Shown: piece after piece, positions 1 to 6,233 of the stretch
Position numbering within the stretch: the stretch's first letter is position 1
How the letters are laid out: the number at the start of each line of letters is the position of its first letter
Assembly (NCBI GenBank): GCA_964546125.1
Contig: CAZJIS010000046.1
Location: 1-12,817, forward strand
Reading direction: 5' to 3'
From: Phil1 sp964546125
Lineage (GTDB): Bacteria; Bacillota; Clostridia; Christensenellales; CAG-138
DNA length: 12,817 bases
Position numbers and translations under genes: made by a program
The notes under the pieces: generated by a model
The model's database searches: none
Told to the model about the DNA's origin: nothing
Seen by the model: only the letters and a program-made list of their open reading frames with translations

Positions 1-802
1 GCACGCAGCAGGGGTCGTTGTAGCCCCAGTCCATCGAGCGGAAGCGCTTCCACCATTTGGGCACGTCGAAGGGTTCGACCACATGCTTTTGCCGCGAGAA
101 TTCGCGGAAGTATTGGCCCGCGTGCACATCCCAGTCCCCTTCGAGGTGGGCGCGGCGCAGTTCCTCGGGCAGCGCTTCGAGCGCGCGCACATAGTCGGGA
201 TCGGCGGCGAGCAGCACTTTGTTGTCCCACACGCGCGCGGGGATGAACGCATAATCCGCCGGGCGTTCGTTTTCTTCATACAGCCGGTCGATGAACAGGC
301 GCTTTACCCAGCCGTGGCCGATGTTGCCCGGGTTGCAGGTGTAATACATGCGCGGGCGAAAGCCGGGTTTCACGGTGCGGTTGCAGGTGGTTAAAAACCG
401 CATTTGTTCCTCGGTGAAATGCGTCGCTTCCTCCATGCCCACCGCGTCGTATTCCTGCCCTTGATATTGGTAGATGTCATTGGCGCCGTCGCAATAGCCA
501 AGGCGCAGGCGCGCGCCGTTGGGAAAGCGGAACACGCGCTCGGCCGCGTTGTATTCGGCGGCTCCCGCAAGCTCGCGCAGCAGGGGAACAAGGTGGTTCT
601 CACGCAGTTCCGGCAGCGTTTTTCTAAGCAGCAGCGCGTTGCATTCGGGCGTTGCAAGGCAAAGGAGCACGAGCTTTCGCCGCATCGCCCAGCTTTTGCC
701 GCCGCCGCGCGCGCCGCCGTAGGCCGTGTGTTTTGCGCGCGAGGCGAAGAATTCCGCCTGCCTTGGGTTGGGCACGCCCGCAAGCCTGAGCGTGCGTTCC
801 AT
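1..802 (-). CDS. Phage terminase large subunit (ATPase and start of nuclease), 3' end outside window
   Basis: Motor of DNA packaging: it hydrolyses ATP to pump phage DNA into the procapsid and cuts it with a C-terminal nuclease. The window holds the first 267 codons with no stop or frameshift. The Walker A loop GGARGGGKS is at residues 29-37 (K36, S37), an acidic Walker B-like stretch DAVGMEEATHF at about 119-129, and the coupling motif YYTCNPGN at 153-160. SMDWGYNDP near 256-264 supplies the first aspartate expected for the RNase H-like nuclease, so the ATPase domain is complete and the nuclease is cut off by the window edge. The ATG shares one base with the stop of the upstream gene (TGATG), so translation is probably coupled. 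Family assignment is secure from the motif set; the exact subfamily (Terminase_6/PBSX-like) is inference. Confidence 0.95.
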   Translation of the reverse strand, partial: MERTLRLAGVPNPRQAEFFASRAKHTAYGGARGGGKSWAMRRKLVLLCLATPECNALLLRKTLPELRENHLVPLLRELAGAAEYNAAERVFRFPNGARLRLGYCDGANDIYQYQGQEYDAVGMEEATHFTEEQMRFLTTCNRTVKPGFRPRMYYTCNPGNIGHGWVKRLFIDRLYEENERPADYAFIPARVWDNKVLLAADPDYVRALEALPEELRRAHLEGDWDVHAGQYFREFSRQKHVVEPFDVPKWWKRFRSMDWGYNDPCCV

Positions 803-1332
803 CAAAACACCCCGTAAAGGCGAACTGCAAGGTCGCGCACCAACTGCTTTCGGTGGCGGGCGACGGTCGTTTTATCGCAGGCGAGCTTTTCGCCGATGAG
901 CGCGTCGGTCATGCCGCGCACATAGCGCATGTCGAGCGCGGGGAAAAAGGGGTCGGACTTGATGCACTCCATGGCGAGCGTCATCTTTTGAATTTCGCGC
1001 TCGTCGGCCGCAAGGCGCGCGCGAAGGTAGGCCATCTGCGCGGCGTGGGCTTCCTCGGGGTCTATGCGCATGCCCGGGCGCAGCAGGCGCACGAACGAGG
1101 CCGCGTGCTGGCCCAGCGCCGCGATGCCGAGGTTCTCAAGCTCCGCGAGTTCCTCGCGCGCATCCTCGATGCGGGCGCGGATCAGCTTCATTTGGTAAAG
1201 CCGCCGCTCGGTCGAAGCGTAGGCTGCGGCCAGCGCCTCCTCCCGCGTTACGGCGGGCATATCCCGCTCCCGCGCCGTGCGGGGCTCGGGCAGCACCATC
1301 ATGTTTTCAATGCAGTAATCCTTTCGTTTCAT
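802..1332 (-). CDS. Helix-turn-helix protein in the small-terminase position (or RinA/ArpU-like regulator)
   Basis: A 176-residue protein, first gene of the packaging operon. The ATG has an AGGAGG site (1341-1346) eight bases upstream. Residues about 28-120 are charged and helical and look like a coiled coil. Residues about 135-172 (RYVRGMTDALIGEKLACDKT then VARHRKQLVRDL) fit a sigma-factor region-4-like helix-turn-helix: 'conserved Arg-Tyr start, IGEKLACDKTTVARH turn'. Two roles fit. One is the small terminase subunit, which recognises the packaging site and usually lies directly upstream of the large subunit, as here. The other is a late-gene activator of the RinA/ArpU type, which has this C-terminal HTH and also lies just upstream of terminase genes. 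The one-base overlap with the large subunit favours a shared packaging role, but the sequence alone does not decide it. I do not recognise a specific family for the N-terminal half. Confidence 0.8.
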   Translation of the reverse strand: MKRKDYCIENMMVLPEPRTARERDMPAVTREEALAAAYASTERRLYQMKLIRARIEDAREELAELENLGIAALGQHAASFVRLLRPGMRIDPEEAHAAQMAYLRARLAADEREIQKMTLAMECIKSDPFFPALDMRYVRGMTDALIGEKLACDKTTVARHRKQLVRDLAVRLYGVF

Positions 1333-1340
1333 GTGGTTTT

Positions 1341-1346
1341 CCTCCT
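1341..1346 (-). promoter_or_regulatory. Ribosome binding site of the packaging operon
   Basis: AGGAGG on the minus strand, eight bases before the ATG at 1332. It fixes the start of the helix-turn-helix gene. Confidence 0.9.
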
Positions 1347-1352
1347 AAATAT

Positions 1353-1366
1353 AGAACGTGTGTTCT
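1353..1366. promoter_or_regulatory. LexA/DinR-like SOS operator
   Basis: AGAACGTGTGTTCT contains GAAC-GTGT-GTTC, which matches the core of the Firmicutes SOS box (GAAC, purine-any-purine-pyrimidine, GTTC). It lies downstream of the -10 box, about +6 to +19 relative to the predicted transcription start and upstream of the ribosome binding site. Repressor bound here would block initiation or early elongation. Assignment rests on one sequence match plus its placement. Confidence 0.65.
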
Positions 1367-1378
1367 GTTTATAGGCGC

Positions 1379-1407
1379 ATTATAGCGCGCGGTATAACGG
1401 GGAGCAA
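1379..1407 (-). promoter_or_regulatory. Promoter of the packaging operon
   Basis: On the minus strand, -35 TTGCTC (1402-1407), a 17-base spacer and a perfect -10 TATAAT (1379-1384). The predicted start is near 1372, giving a leader of about 40 bases that contains the LexA-like box. The host gene upstream ends in a terminator at 1412-1442, so the phage operon has its own start. Confidence 0.8.
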
Positions 1408-1411
1408 CGCC

Positions 1412-1442
1412 AAAAAAGCAAAGAGTCCCGGAATGGGGACTC
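1412..1442 (-). terminator. Terminator of the solute-binding protein gene
   Basis: On the minus strand, GAGTCCC and GGGACTC form a 7-bp stem (1423-1429 with 1436-1442) with a 6-base loop, followed by TTTGCTTTTTT (1412-1422). This is a standard intrinsic terminator. It insulates the phage promoter, which begins about five bases further on. Confidence 0.85.
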
Positions 1443-1483
1443 AAAACCGAATATTGCATTTTGGGGGCTTTGAAAAACCTTAA

Positions 1484-1499
1484 CTCAACTTCAGTTGAG
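1484..1499. repeat. Inverted repeat at the stop codon of the solute-binding protein gene
   Basis: CTCAACT (1484-1490) and AGTTGAG (1493-1499) are perfect complements separated by two bases, and the stop codon (1491-1493) sits at the centre. On the minus strand the repeat is followed by TTAAGGTTTTT. It may act as a weak first terminator or a 3'-end hairpin ahead of the stronger one at 1412-1442. Confidence 0.5.
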
Positions 1500-2411
1500 G
1501 CCGTAGGTCTGTTTGATAGCCTCGAGCGAGCCGTCCCGCTCCATGTCGGCGAGCATTACGTCGGCGATCGAGGCGATGGCGGAGGCTTCCGAAAGGCACG
1601 CGACCGCATAGTTGATCTCGCCGACCGCAACCGGACTCACGCCGAAGGAATATTCCTGCGCATACTTGTCGGCCATGAGCTTGGGGAGGACGACCGCGTC
1701 CACCTCGGCGCGCATGAGGCCCGCAAAGAGCGCTTCGTAGGAGGCGTAGCGCATCACGTCTTTCAAGGCAAGCCCGTCGTCCGCATGCGCTTCGATATAG
1801 GCGGAGAGCACGTTGAACGCCGCGCCCGAGGGGACGTAGAGGCTCGAGCTGCTGGCATTTTGCAAACAGCCGAGCTTCGCGTATTTGATCGTGATGTTCT
1901 CCTCGCCAACGCGCGTGAGGAAGAGCACCGGGTCCTTATAATAGGCGCGCGAGTAGGCGTAACTCGCGTACGCGCCCCTTGGCATCAGCGAAATAGCGGC
2001 GTCGATCTCGCCGCCGGTGAGTTTTGCGGTCACGTTCATGGCGTTCACGGGCACGAGTTCCACCGCCGGCCCGCCGGCCCAATGATCGCTCGCGGCCATG
2101 ATCTTTTGGGCGAGAAGTTCCGCAAGCTCCACTTCGAGGCCGCCCTCTTGGGTGGCCATGCCGGGCACGTCGGTGCGCACGCCCACGCGCAGCACGCCCT
2201 TATCCCAAACGGTGGCGATCTCGGCGCTGTTCATCAGCACCGGCTCCGCGCGAAAGGAAAGAAGAAGAACGACCAGCGCGATGCCGCCCGCGATCCCCGC
2301 AAGCGCGCGCCGCACGGGTTTGCCGGCCTCTCCCCGAAGGGGAATCAGCCTGCGCCCGCGCTTGTTTCTTTCTTTGAGGCGGCGGTAGCCGCTAAGAAGC
2401 TTCACTTTCAT
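1491..2411 (-). CDS. Membrane-anchored solute-binding protein (SBP_bac_3-like)
   Basis: A 306-residue extracellular protein resembling the amino-acid-type periplasmic binding proteins. The N-terminus is strongly basic (residues 1-36), then one hydrophobic segment at about 37-53 acts as an uncleaved anchor or signal; I see no lipobox cysteine. The family core starts at about residue 71 with KGVLRVGVRTDVPGM, followed by GGLEVELAELLAQKI (90-104), GGEIDAAISLMP (133-144) and a closing YASYEALFAGLMRAEVDAVV (222-241), the usual two-lobe order. It ends with the family-like SLEAIKQTYGL. No permease or ATPase gene adjoins it, so it may serve a transporter elsewhere or act as a sensor-type binding protein. 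It has its own promoter (2465-2493) and terminator, and is a host gene rather than part of the phage operon. The ligand cannot be told from sequence. Confidence 0.85.
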   Translation of the reverse strand: MKVKLLSGYRRLKERNKRGRRLIPLRGEAGKPVRRALAGIAGGIALVVLLLSFRAEPVLMNSAEIATVWDKGVLRVGVRTDVPGMATQEGGLEVELAELLAQKIMAASDHWAGGPAVELVPVNAMNVTAKLTGGEIDAAISLMPRGAYASYAYSRAYYKDPVLFLTRVGEENITIKYAKLGCLQNASSSSLYVPSGAAFNVLSAYIEAHADDGLALKDVMRYASYEALFAGLMRAEVDAVVLPKLMADKYAQEYSFGVSPVAVGEINYAVACLSEASAIASIADVMLADMERDGSLEAIKQTYGLN

Positions 2412-2464
2412 CGATTTGTTTCCGTTCCTCTACAGGCGCGCGCCTTGCGCGCTCTCCCCTCAAA

Positions 2465-2493
2465 ATTATACCCGCGCGCGCGCGCGTTGACAA
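2465..2493 (-). promoter_or_regulatory. Promoter of the solute-binding protein gene
   Basis: On the minus strand, -35 TTGTCA (2488-2493), a 17-base spacer and -10 TATAAT (2465-2470). The spacer is almost wholly the alternating CG tract. The -35 box overlaps that of the divergent alaS promoter by five bases. Confidence 0.8.
2473..2486. repeat. (CG)7 alternating tract
   Basis: Seven CG dinucleotides in a row inside the divergent promoter region. Such tracts can flip to Z-DNA under negative supercoiling; that behaviour is known for the sequence type but is only inferred here. Confidence 0.9.
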
Positions 2494-2516
2494 GCCGCGG
2501 GGGGTTGGGATATACT
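2487..2516 (+). promoter_or_regulatory. Promoter of alaS
   Basis: Perfect -35 TTGACA (2487-2492), an 18-base spacer and -10 TATACT (2511-2516). The predicted start near 2523 leaves a leader of about 35 bases, too short for a T-box riboswitch. Confidence 0.85.
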
Positions 2517-2545
2517 TTATAGTCACAAACAAAGTGTGAACAATC

Positions 2546-2552
2546 AAGGAGA
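2546..2552 (+). promoter_or_regulatory. Ribosome binding site of alaS
   Basis: AAGGAGA, with the GGAG core ending six bases before the ATG at 2558. It decides the alaS start. Confidence 0.85.
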
Positions 2553-2557
2553 AACCT

Positions 2558-4345
2558 ATGCGCAAGCTGAATTCCGACGAGCTGCGGGAGCTCTACCTCA
2601 AATTCTTTGCCGAACGCGGCCACGCGGTGATCCCCTCGGCTTCCCTCATACCGGAAAACGACCCCACGGTGCTCTTCACGACCGCGGGCATGCACCCGCT
2701 CGTGCCATATTTAATGGGCGAGAAGCACCCGGCCGGCCGCCGCCTGGTGGACGTGCAAAAGTGCGTGCGCACATGCGATATCGATGAGGTGGGCGACGCT
2801 TCGCATTGCACCTTCTTTGAAATGCTCGGCAACTGGTCGCTCGGCGATTATTTCAAGCACGAGTCCATCGGCTGGAGCTGGGCGTTTTTGACCGATGAAA
2901 ATTGGCTTGGCATCCCCAAAGAGAAGCTCTATTTCACCTGCTTTGCGGGCGATGCGGACGCCCCGCGCGACATGGTCGCCCATGACCGCTGGGTGGAGAT
3001 GGGGGCCGACCCCTCGCACATCTTCTTCCTTGGCAAGAAGCACAACTGGTGGGGCCCCGCCGGCATGACCGGCCCCTGCGGCCCGGATACGGAGATTTTT
3101 TACGACACGGGCAAACCCGCCTGCTCGGAGGGATGCGACCCCTCGTGTTCCTGCGGCAAGTACCTCGAAATTTGGAACAACGTCTTTATGGAATACAACA
3201 AGCTTGGCGAGGGGCGCTATGAGCCGCTTGCCAAGAAGAACGTGGATACCGGCATGGGGCTCGACCGAACCATAGCCACCCTCCAGGGCGCAGAGAGCGT
3301 GTTCGACACCGATGCGTTTTTGCCCATCATCGAAAAAATCGCCGCACTTTCGGGCAGGCAATACCGCGAGAATGCGGATACGGTCAAGGCCTTCCGCATC
3401 ATCGCCGACCATGTGCGCTGCGCCGCCTTCATTCTGGGCGATCCGCGCGGCGTTACGCCCTCGAACATCGACCAGGGCTATATTTTGCGCCGCCTCATCC
3501 GCCGCGCCATCCGCTACGCCATGCAGCTCAACATGCCGCAGGATAGCATCCGGGGCGTCGCCGAGGCCGTCGTCGCACGCTACGGCAAGGTTTACCCCGA
3601 GCTTGAGCAAAACCGCGAGAAGATCACGGCCGAGCTTTCCCGCGAGGAAGGCCGCTTCCAGCGCACGCTCAAAAACGGCATGCGCGAGTTCGAGCGCATT
3701 AAGGATAACTTCCCCGGCGGCACGATCGACGGCGCGACCGCGTTTCGCCTCTACGACACCTACGGCTTCCCCATCGAGTTCACGCAGGAAATGGCGGGGG
3801 AGAACGGCCTGAAGGTAGATGTCGCGGGCTTTGAGGGAGCTTTTGCCGAACACCAGAAAAAATCGCAGGCGGGCGCCGAACAGCGCTTCAAGGGCGGCCT
3901 TGCCGACACCGGCGAGGAAACCGCGCGCCTGCACAGCGCAACACACCTTTTGCAGGCGGCGCTTCGCAAAGTGCTTGGCGAGAGCGTGCAGCAAAAGGGC
4001 AGCAACATCACCGCCGAGCGCCTGCGCTTCGACTTCAGCTTCGAGCGCAAGGTCACCCCGGAGGAGCTTGCGCAAGTGCAGCGCATCGTCAACGAAGCCA
4101 TCGCCGCCGATGTGCCGATCACCTGCGAGGAGATGAGCGTCGAGGAAGCCCGCGCCGCCGGCGCGATGGGGCTTTTCGGCGATAAGTACGGCGAGCGCGT
4201 CAAGGTCTATACGATGGGCGGTTTCTCCAAGGAAATCTGCGGCGGGCCGCACGCCGCCCGCACGGGCGAATTGAAAAACTTCAAAATCGCAAAGGAGGAG
4301 GCCTCCAGCGCCGGCGTGCGCCGGATCAAGGCCACGCTCGGTTAA
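2558..4345 (+). CDS. alaS: Alanyl-tRNA synthetase, short form
   Basis: Charges tRNA(Ala) with alanine in the cytoplasm. At 595 residues it is far shorter than the usual ~875. The class II catalytic core is intact: motif 2 region from RTCDID (71-76) to FFEMLGNWSLGDYFK (86-100) and motif 3 GMGLDRT (232-238). The tRNA-recognition region follows, ending in LYDTYGFPIEFT (398-409). The editing domain keeps its metal-site residues: H459 and H463 in HSATH, C561 and H565 in CGGPH. Two parts are missing. The beta-barrel insert (normally with a TPFYAESGGQ-type motif) that precedes HSATH is replaced by about ten residues, and nothing follows the editing domain, so the C-Ala dimerisation/tRNA-elbow domain is absent. 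A compact synthetase of this plan is a known variant family (PRK01584-like), so this is not a broken gene. The stop codon directly abuts the next ATG. Confidence 0.97.
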   Translation: MRKLNSDELRELYLKFFAERGHAVIPSASLIPENDPTVLFTTAGMHPLVPYLMGEKHPAGRRLVDVQKCVRTCDIDEVGDASHCTFFEMLGNWSLGDYFKHESIGWSWAFLTDENWLGIPKEKLYFTCFAGDADAPRDMVAHDRWVEMGADPSHIFFLGKKHNWWGPAGMTGPCGPDTEIFYDTGKPACSEGCDPSCSCGKYLEIWNNVFMEYNKLGEGRYEPLAKKNVDTGMGLDRTIATLQGAESVFDTDAFLPIIEKIAALSGRQYRENADTVKAFRIIADHVRCAAFILGDPRGVTPSNIDQGYILRRLIRRAIRYAMQLNMPQDSIRGVAEAVVARYGKVYPELEQNREKITAELSREEGRFQRTLKNGMREFERIKDNFPGGTIDGATAFRLYDTYGFPIEFTQEMAGENGLKVDVAGFEGAFAEHQKKSQAGAEQRFKGGLADTGEETARLHSATHLLQAALRKVLGESVQQKGSNITAERLRFDFSFERKVTPEELAQVQRIVNEAIAADVPITCEEMSVEEARAAGAMGLFGDKYGERVKVYTMGGFSKEICGGPHAARTGELKNFKIAKEEASSAGVRRIKATLG

Positions 4346-5092
4346 ATGGCGCAATGGTTCGGGTATGATTGGCCGATTGAAGGCGCGCCTGCGCGCTTTG
4401 CGGTGGATATGGCGCTTGAGGATACTCCGTTCGAGGAGTTTCCCATTTTGCTGTATTTAAGCTGCGAGAGCCGCCGCGAAAATGCCGCGAGCCTTAACGC
4501 CCTCGAATCCGCCCGGGCGGAGCGCCTCAAAAAGCGCTTCCTTAAAGAATCCGAGTGCCTGTTTGCGGGTCTGATCGAAACCGGCAGGCAAAGGCAGTTC
4601 TATTTCTACGCGCGCGAGAAGCGCACGCGCAAGCTGCTCGCCGACCTCGCCGCAAGCGAACGCAAGCTCGATTGCCGCGCCGGCGGCGCGCAGGAGCCGG
4701 AATGGACGACCTACCGCCAGCTTCTCTATCCCGATGCCGCAAAACTCCAGACCGAGCGCAACCGCGCGCAGATCGACCTTTTGAAAAAGAACGGCGACTG
4801 CCTCGTGGGCCTTCGCCGCGTGATGCTCTCGCTGTTTTTTGCGACAGAGGGCATCATGCTGCTCTTTTCGGAGCAGGCGCGGCTTTCGGGATTTGCGATC
4901 GCCAGGGCCGTTTACGAGCCCGATCATGAGCTTGCCCATGGCGTCGCGATCGTGCGCCTTTCCACGCTCGACAAGCCCGAGATCGACGCGCTCACCACGC
5001 GCGCGATCCGCATCGCCGAAAAATACGGCGGCGAACTTCGCTATTGGGATGCGCCCGTCGTGCGGCGCGGAGGGCCTATTTTAGATAATTAA
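4346..5092 (+). CDS. DUF695-RraB fusion protein (possible RNase E/G regulator)
   Basis: A 248-residue cytoplasmic protein with two parts. Residues about 4-130 resemble DUF695: WFGYDWPIEG, then PILLYLSCES near 33-42, and FYFYARE near 85-91. Residues about 145-237 resemble RraB, the protein that binds and inhibits RNase E in E. coli: KNGDCLVGLRRVMLSLFF opening, a central GFAIARAVY, and the typical end IDALTTRAIRIAEKYGGEL followed by RYWD. The gene begins immediately after the alaS stop (TAA-ATG, no spacer) and has no clear ribosome binding site, so it is probably translated by reinitiation from alaS. The unit ends at the terminator at 5131-5164. Domain recognition is from pattern memory; RNase inhibition in this host is inference. 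Confidence 0.85.
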   Translation: MAQWFGYDWPIEGAPARFAVDMALEDTPFEEFPILLYLSCESRRENAASLNALESARAERLKKRFLKESECLFAGLIETGRQRQFYFYAREKRTRKLLADLAASERKLDCRAGGAQEPEWTTYRQLLYPDAAKLQTERNRAQIDLLKKNGDCLVGLRRVMLSLFFATEGIMLLFSEQARLSGFAIARAVYEPDHELAHGVAIVRLSTLDKPEIDALTTRAIRIAEKYGGELRYWDAPVVRRGGPILDN

Positions 5093-5130
5093 CGGGTAAT
5101 AAGCGCCGGCGAATAACCGGCTGGGAACGG

Positions 5131-5164
5131 GCGGCTTCTTATATAAAAAAGAAGCCGCTTTTTT
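5131..5164 (+). terminator. Terminator of the alaS unit
   Basis: GCGGCTTCTT (5131-5140) pairs perfectly with AAGAAGCCGC (5149-5158) around an 8-base loop, followed by six Ts (5159-5164). It reads mainly on the plus strand; the minus side lacks a T run after the stem, so no clear terminator for the helicase loader gene is visible. Confidence 0.92.
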
Positions 5165-5207
5165 ATGGCGCGCCATCCCGCCGCAGTTGATTGCTATGTA
5201 TCCGTTA

Positions 5208-6134
5208 TCATCCCACCCGCAAATCGCTGCCTTTGAGTTCAATTACGCTATACCCGCGTTGGGAGAACAACCGCGAGAAAATGCGCTCGCCGTAGCCGTC
5301 GAGGATGCCCGCGCGGTCGAGGTTGGTGGCGATGGCCGTGGCGCGCCCCGCGTTGCCGCGCTCGTTGATGGCGGCGAACAGCGCCTCAAACGTGATCGAG
5401 GGGATCATCGGCTCCGTGCCAAGATCGTCTATAAGAAGGAGCTCGGGTGCGAGCAGGTCGGCCGCGGCGCTTCTTTCGCGCACGGCGCGCAGCATCATGT
5501 CGATGATGTTATAGGCCGTGTATTTTTGCACGCGGTGGCCGCGCTCGAGCGCGCGGCGGCCGATGCAATCGAGCAGATAGGTTTTGCCCACGCCCGTTTC
5601 GCCCATCAAAATGAGGCCGGGCGCGCCGTTAAGGGCCAGCTCGCCCGCATAAAGTTCGCAAAGCTCCTTGGCGCGCAGGCTCCGGCGGCGCTGCTCCACA
5701 TTTTTGTAGATCGTGGTGCTAAAAAGTTCAAAGCGCGCATCCTCGGCAAGGCCGGAGGAGGCGTATCTGCGCGCGAGCAGTTTTTCGCGCGCGCACGGGC
5801 AAAGCGTTCCGTCGGGCAGGGAACCCGTATCCGCGCAGCGCGGGCATTCATAGGCAATTTCAAGGTAGTCATGCGGCAGGCCGTGGTCGGCAAGCAGGCG
5901 CGCGCGCTCCAAAGAAAGGCGGGCGAGCGCGTCGTCCACCGATCGGCGGTAGGCGCATTTATCCTCGGCCGTGCGCAGACCCAGCGCGAGGTTGTAGGCG
6001 ATGCTGCGCATTTCCTCTTCAATTTGGGCAAGGCGCGGAATCGCCGCGTGCGCCTCCTGCCGCCGCGCGTCATGGGCGGCGAGGGCGCGGGCGCGCGCGC
6101 GCGCATAGTAAGTGGTCAGTTCGCCGGGCAGCAT
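5208..6134 (-). CDS. dnaC: Replicative helicase loader, DnaC/DnaI type
   Basis: AAA+ ATPase that helps load the replicative helicase onto DNA. The 308 residues have an N-terminal helical region, a probable zinc-binding cluster (CPRC at 97-100 and CPC at 112-114), Walker A GETGVGKT (178-185), Walker B LLLIDDLGTE (232-241), a sensor-1-like AIATNLD (267-273) and the arginine finger region RIFSRLF (284-290). This is the length and order of host-type clostridial DnaC/DnaI rather than of the short IstB proteins of insertion sequences. The ATG has a GGAGGA site (6138-6143) four bases upstream. The promoter at 6169-6197 serves this gene alone. It converges with the alaS unit. The possibility that it is phage-borne cannot be excluded, because it directly follows the phage lysis genes on the same strand, but it is separated from them by a strong terminator. 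Confidence 0.9.
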   Translation of the reverse strand: MLPGELTTYYARARARALAAHDARRQEAHAAIPRLAQIEEEMRSIAYNLALGLRTAEDKCAYRRSVDDALARLSLERARLLADHGLPHDYLEIAYECPRCADTGSLPDGTLCPCAREKLLARRYASSGLAEDARFELFSTTIYKNVEQRRRSLRAKELCELYAGELALNGAPGLILMGETGVGKTYLLDCIGRRALERGHRVQKYTAYNIIDMMLRAVRERSAAADLLAPELLLIDDLGTEPMIPSITFEALFAAINERGNAGRATAIATNLDRAGILDGYGERIFSRLFSQRGYSVIELKGSDLRVG

Positions 6135-6168
6135 GGTTCCTCCGCAATTTCATTTTTGCTTCACTTCA

Positions 6169-6197
6169 ATTATAAAGGAAAAAGCCGCGCCGGACAA
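6169..6197 (-). promoter_or_regulatory. Promoter of the helicase loader gene, overlapping a terminator
   Basis: On the minus strand, -35 TTGTCC (6192-6197), a 17-base spacer and perfect -10 TATAAT (6169-6174); predicted start near 6162. The -35 box is part of the loop and upper stem of the terminator hairpin at 6180-6214, and the spacer is the other stem arm. Confidence 0.75.
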
Positions 6198-6214
6198 TGC
6201 CCGGCGCGGCTTTT
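6179..6214. terminator. Bidirectional terminator at the end of the phage late operon
   Basis: A perfect 14-bp stem (6180-6193 with 6201-6214) and a 7-base loop. The arms are A4-GCCGCGCCGG and its complement, so a T run follows the GC stem on both strands: TTTTT on the minus strand, TTTT on the plus strand. It ends transcription after the holin gene, 20 bases past its stop codon. Confidence 0.95.
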
Positions 6215-6233
6215 GGTGGTGCGCGGCGCGCTC

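Noticed and set aside
586..599. GAAC-N6-GTTC in the terminase gene as a second SOS box
   Set aside because: The spacing is six, not four, and it lies inside coding sequence.
1461..2522. A 353-codon open frame antisense to the solute-binding protein
   Set aside because: It reads through the terminator region and the divergent promoters; its composition is typical of a GC-rich shadow frame.
2523..2557. T-box riboswitch upstream of alaS
   Set aside because: The leader between the predicted start and the ATG is only about 35 bases. A small TCACA-N7-TGTGA inverted repeat (2523-2539) is present but too weak to call.
2711..4354. A 547-codon open frame antisense to alaS
   Set aside because: It lies on the strand opposite a clear synthetase gene. 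Long antisense frames are common in GC-rich coding DNA; it has no ribosome site and an Ala/Gly/Arg-rich composition with no recognisable motif.
5093..5130. GCCGG-N7-CCGGC hairpin (5105-5121) as a second terminator
   Set aside because: A five-base stem with no T run on either strand; the strong terminator follows directly.
5165..5176. ATGGCGCGCCAT perfect 12-base palindrome
   Set aside because: It lies in a gap between convergent genes in a genome rich in GCGC; no second copy or function is apparent.
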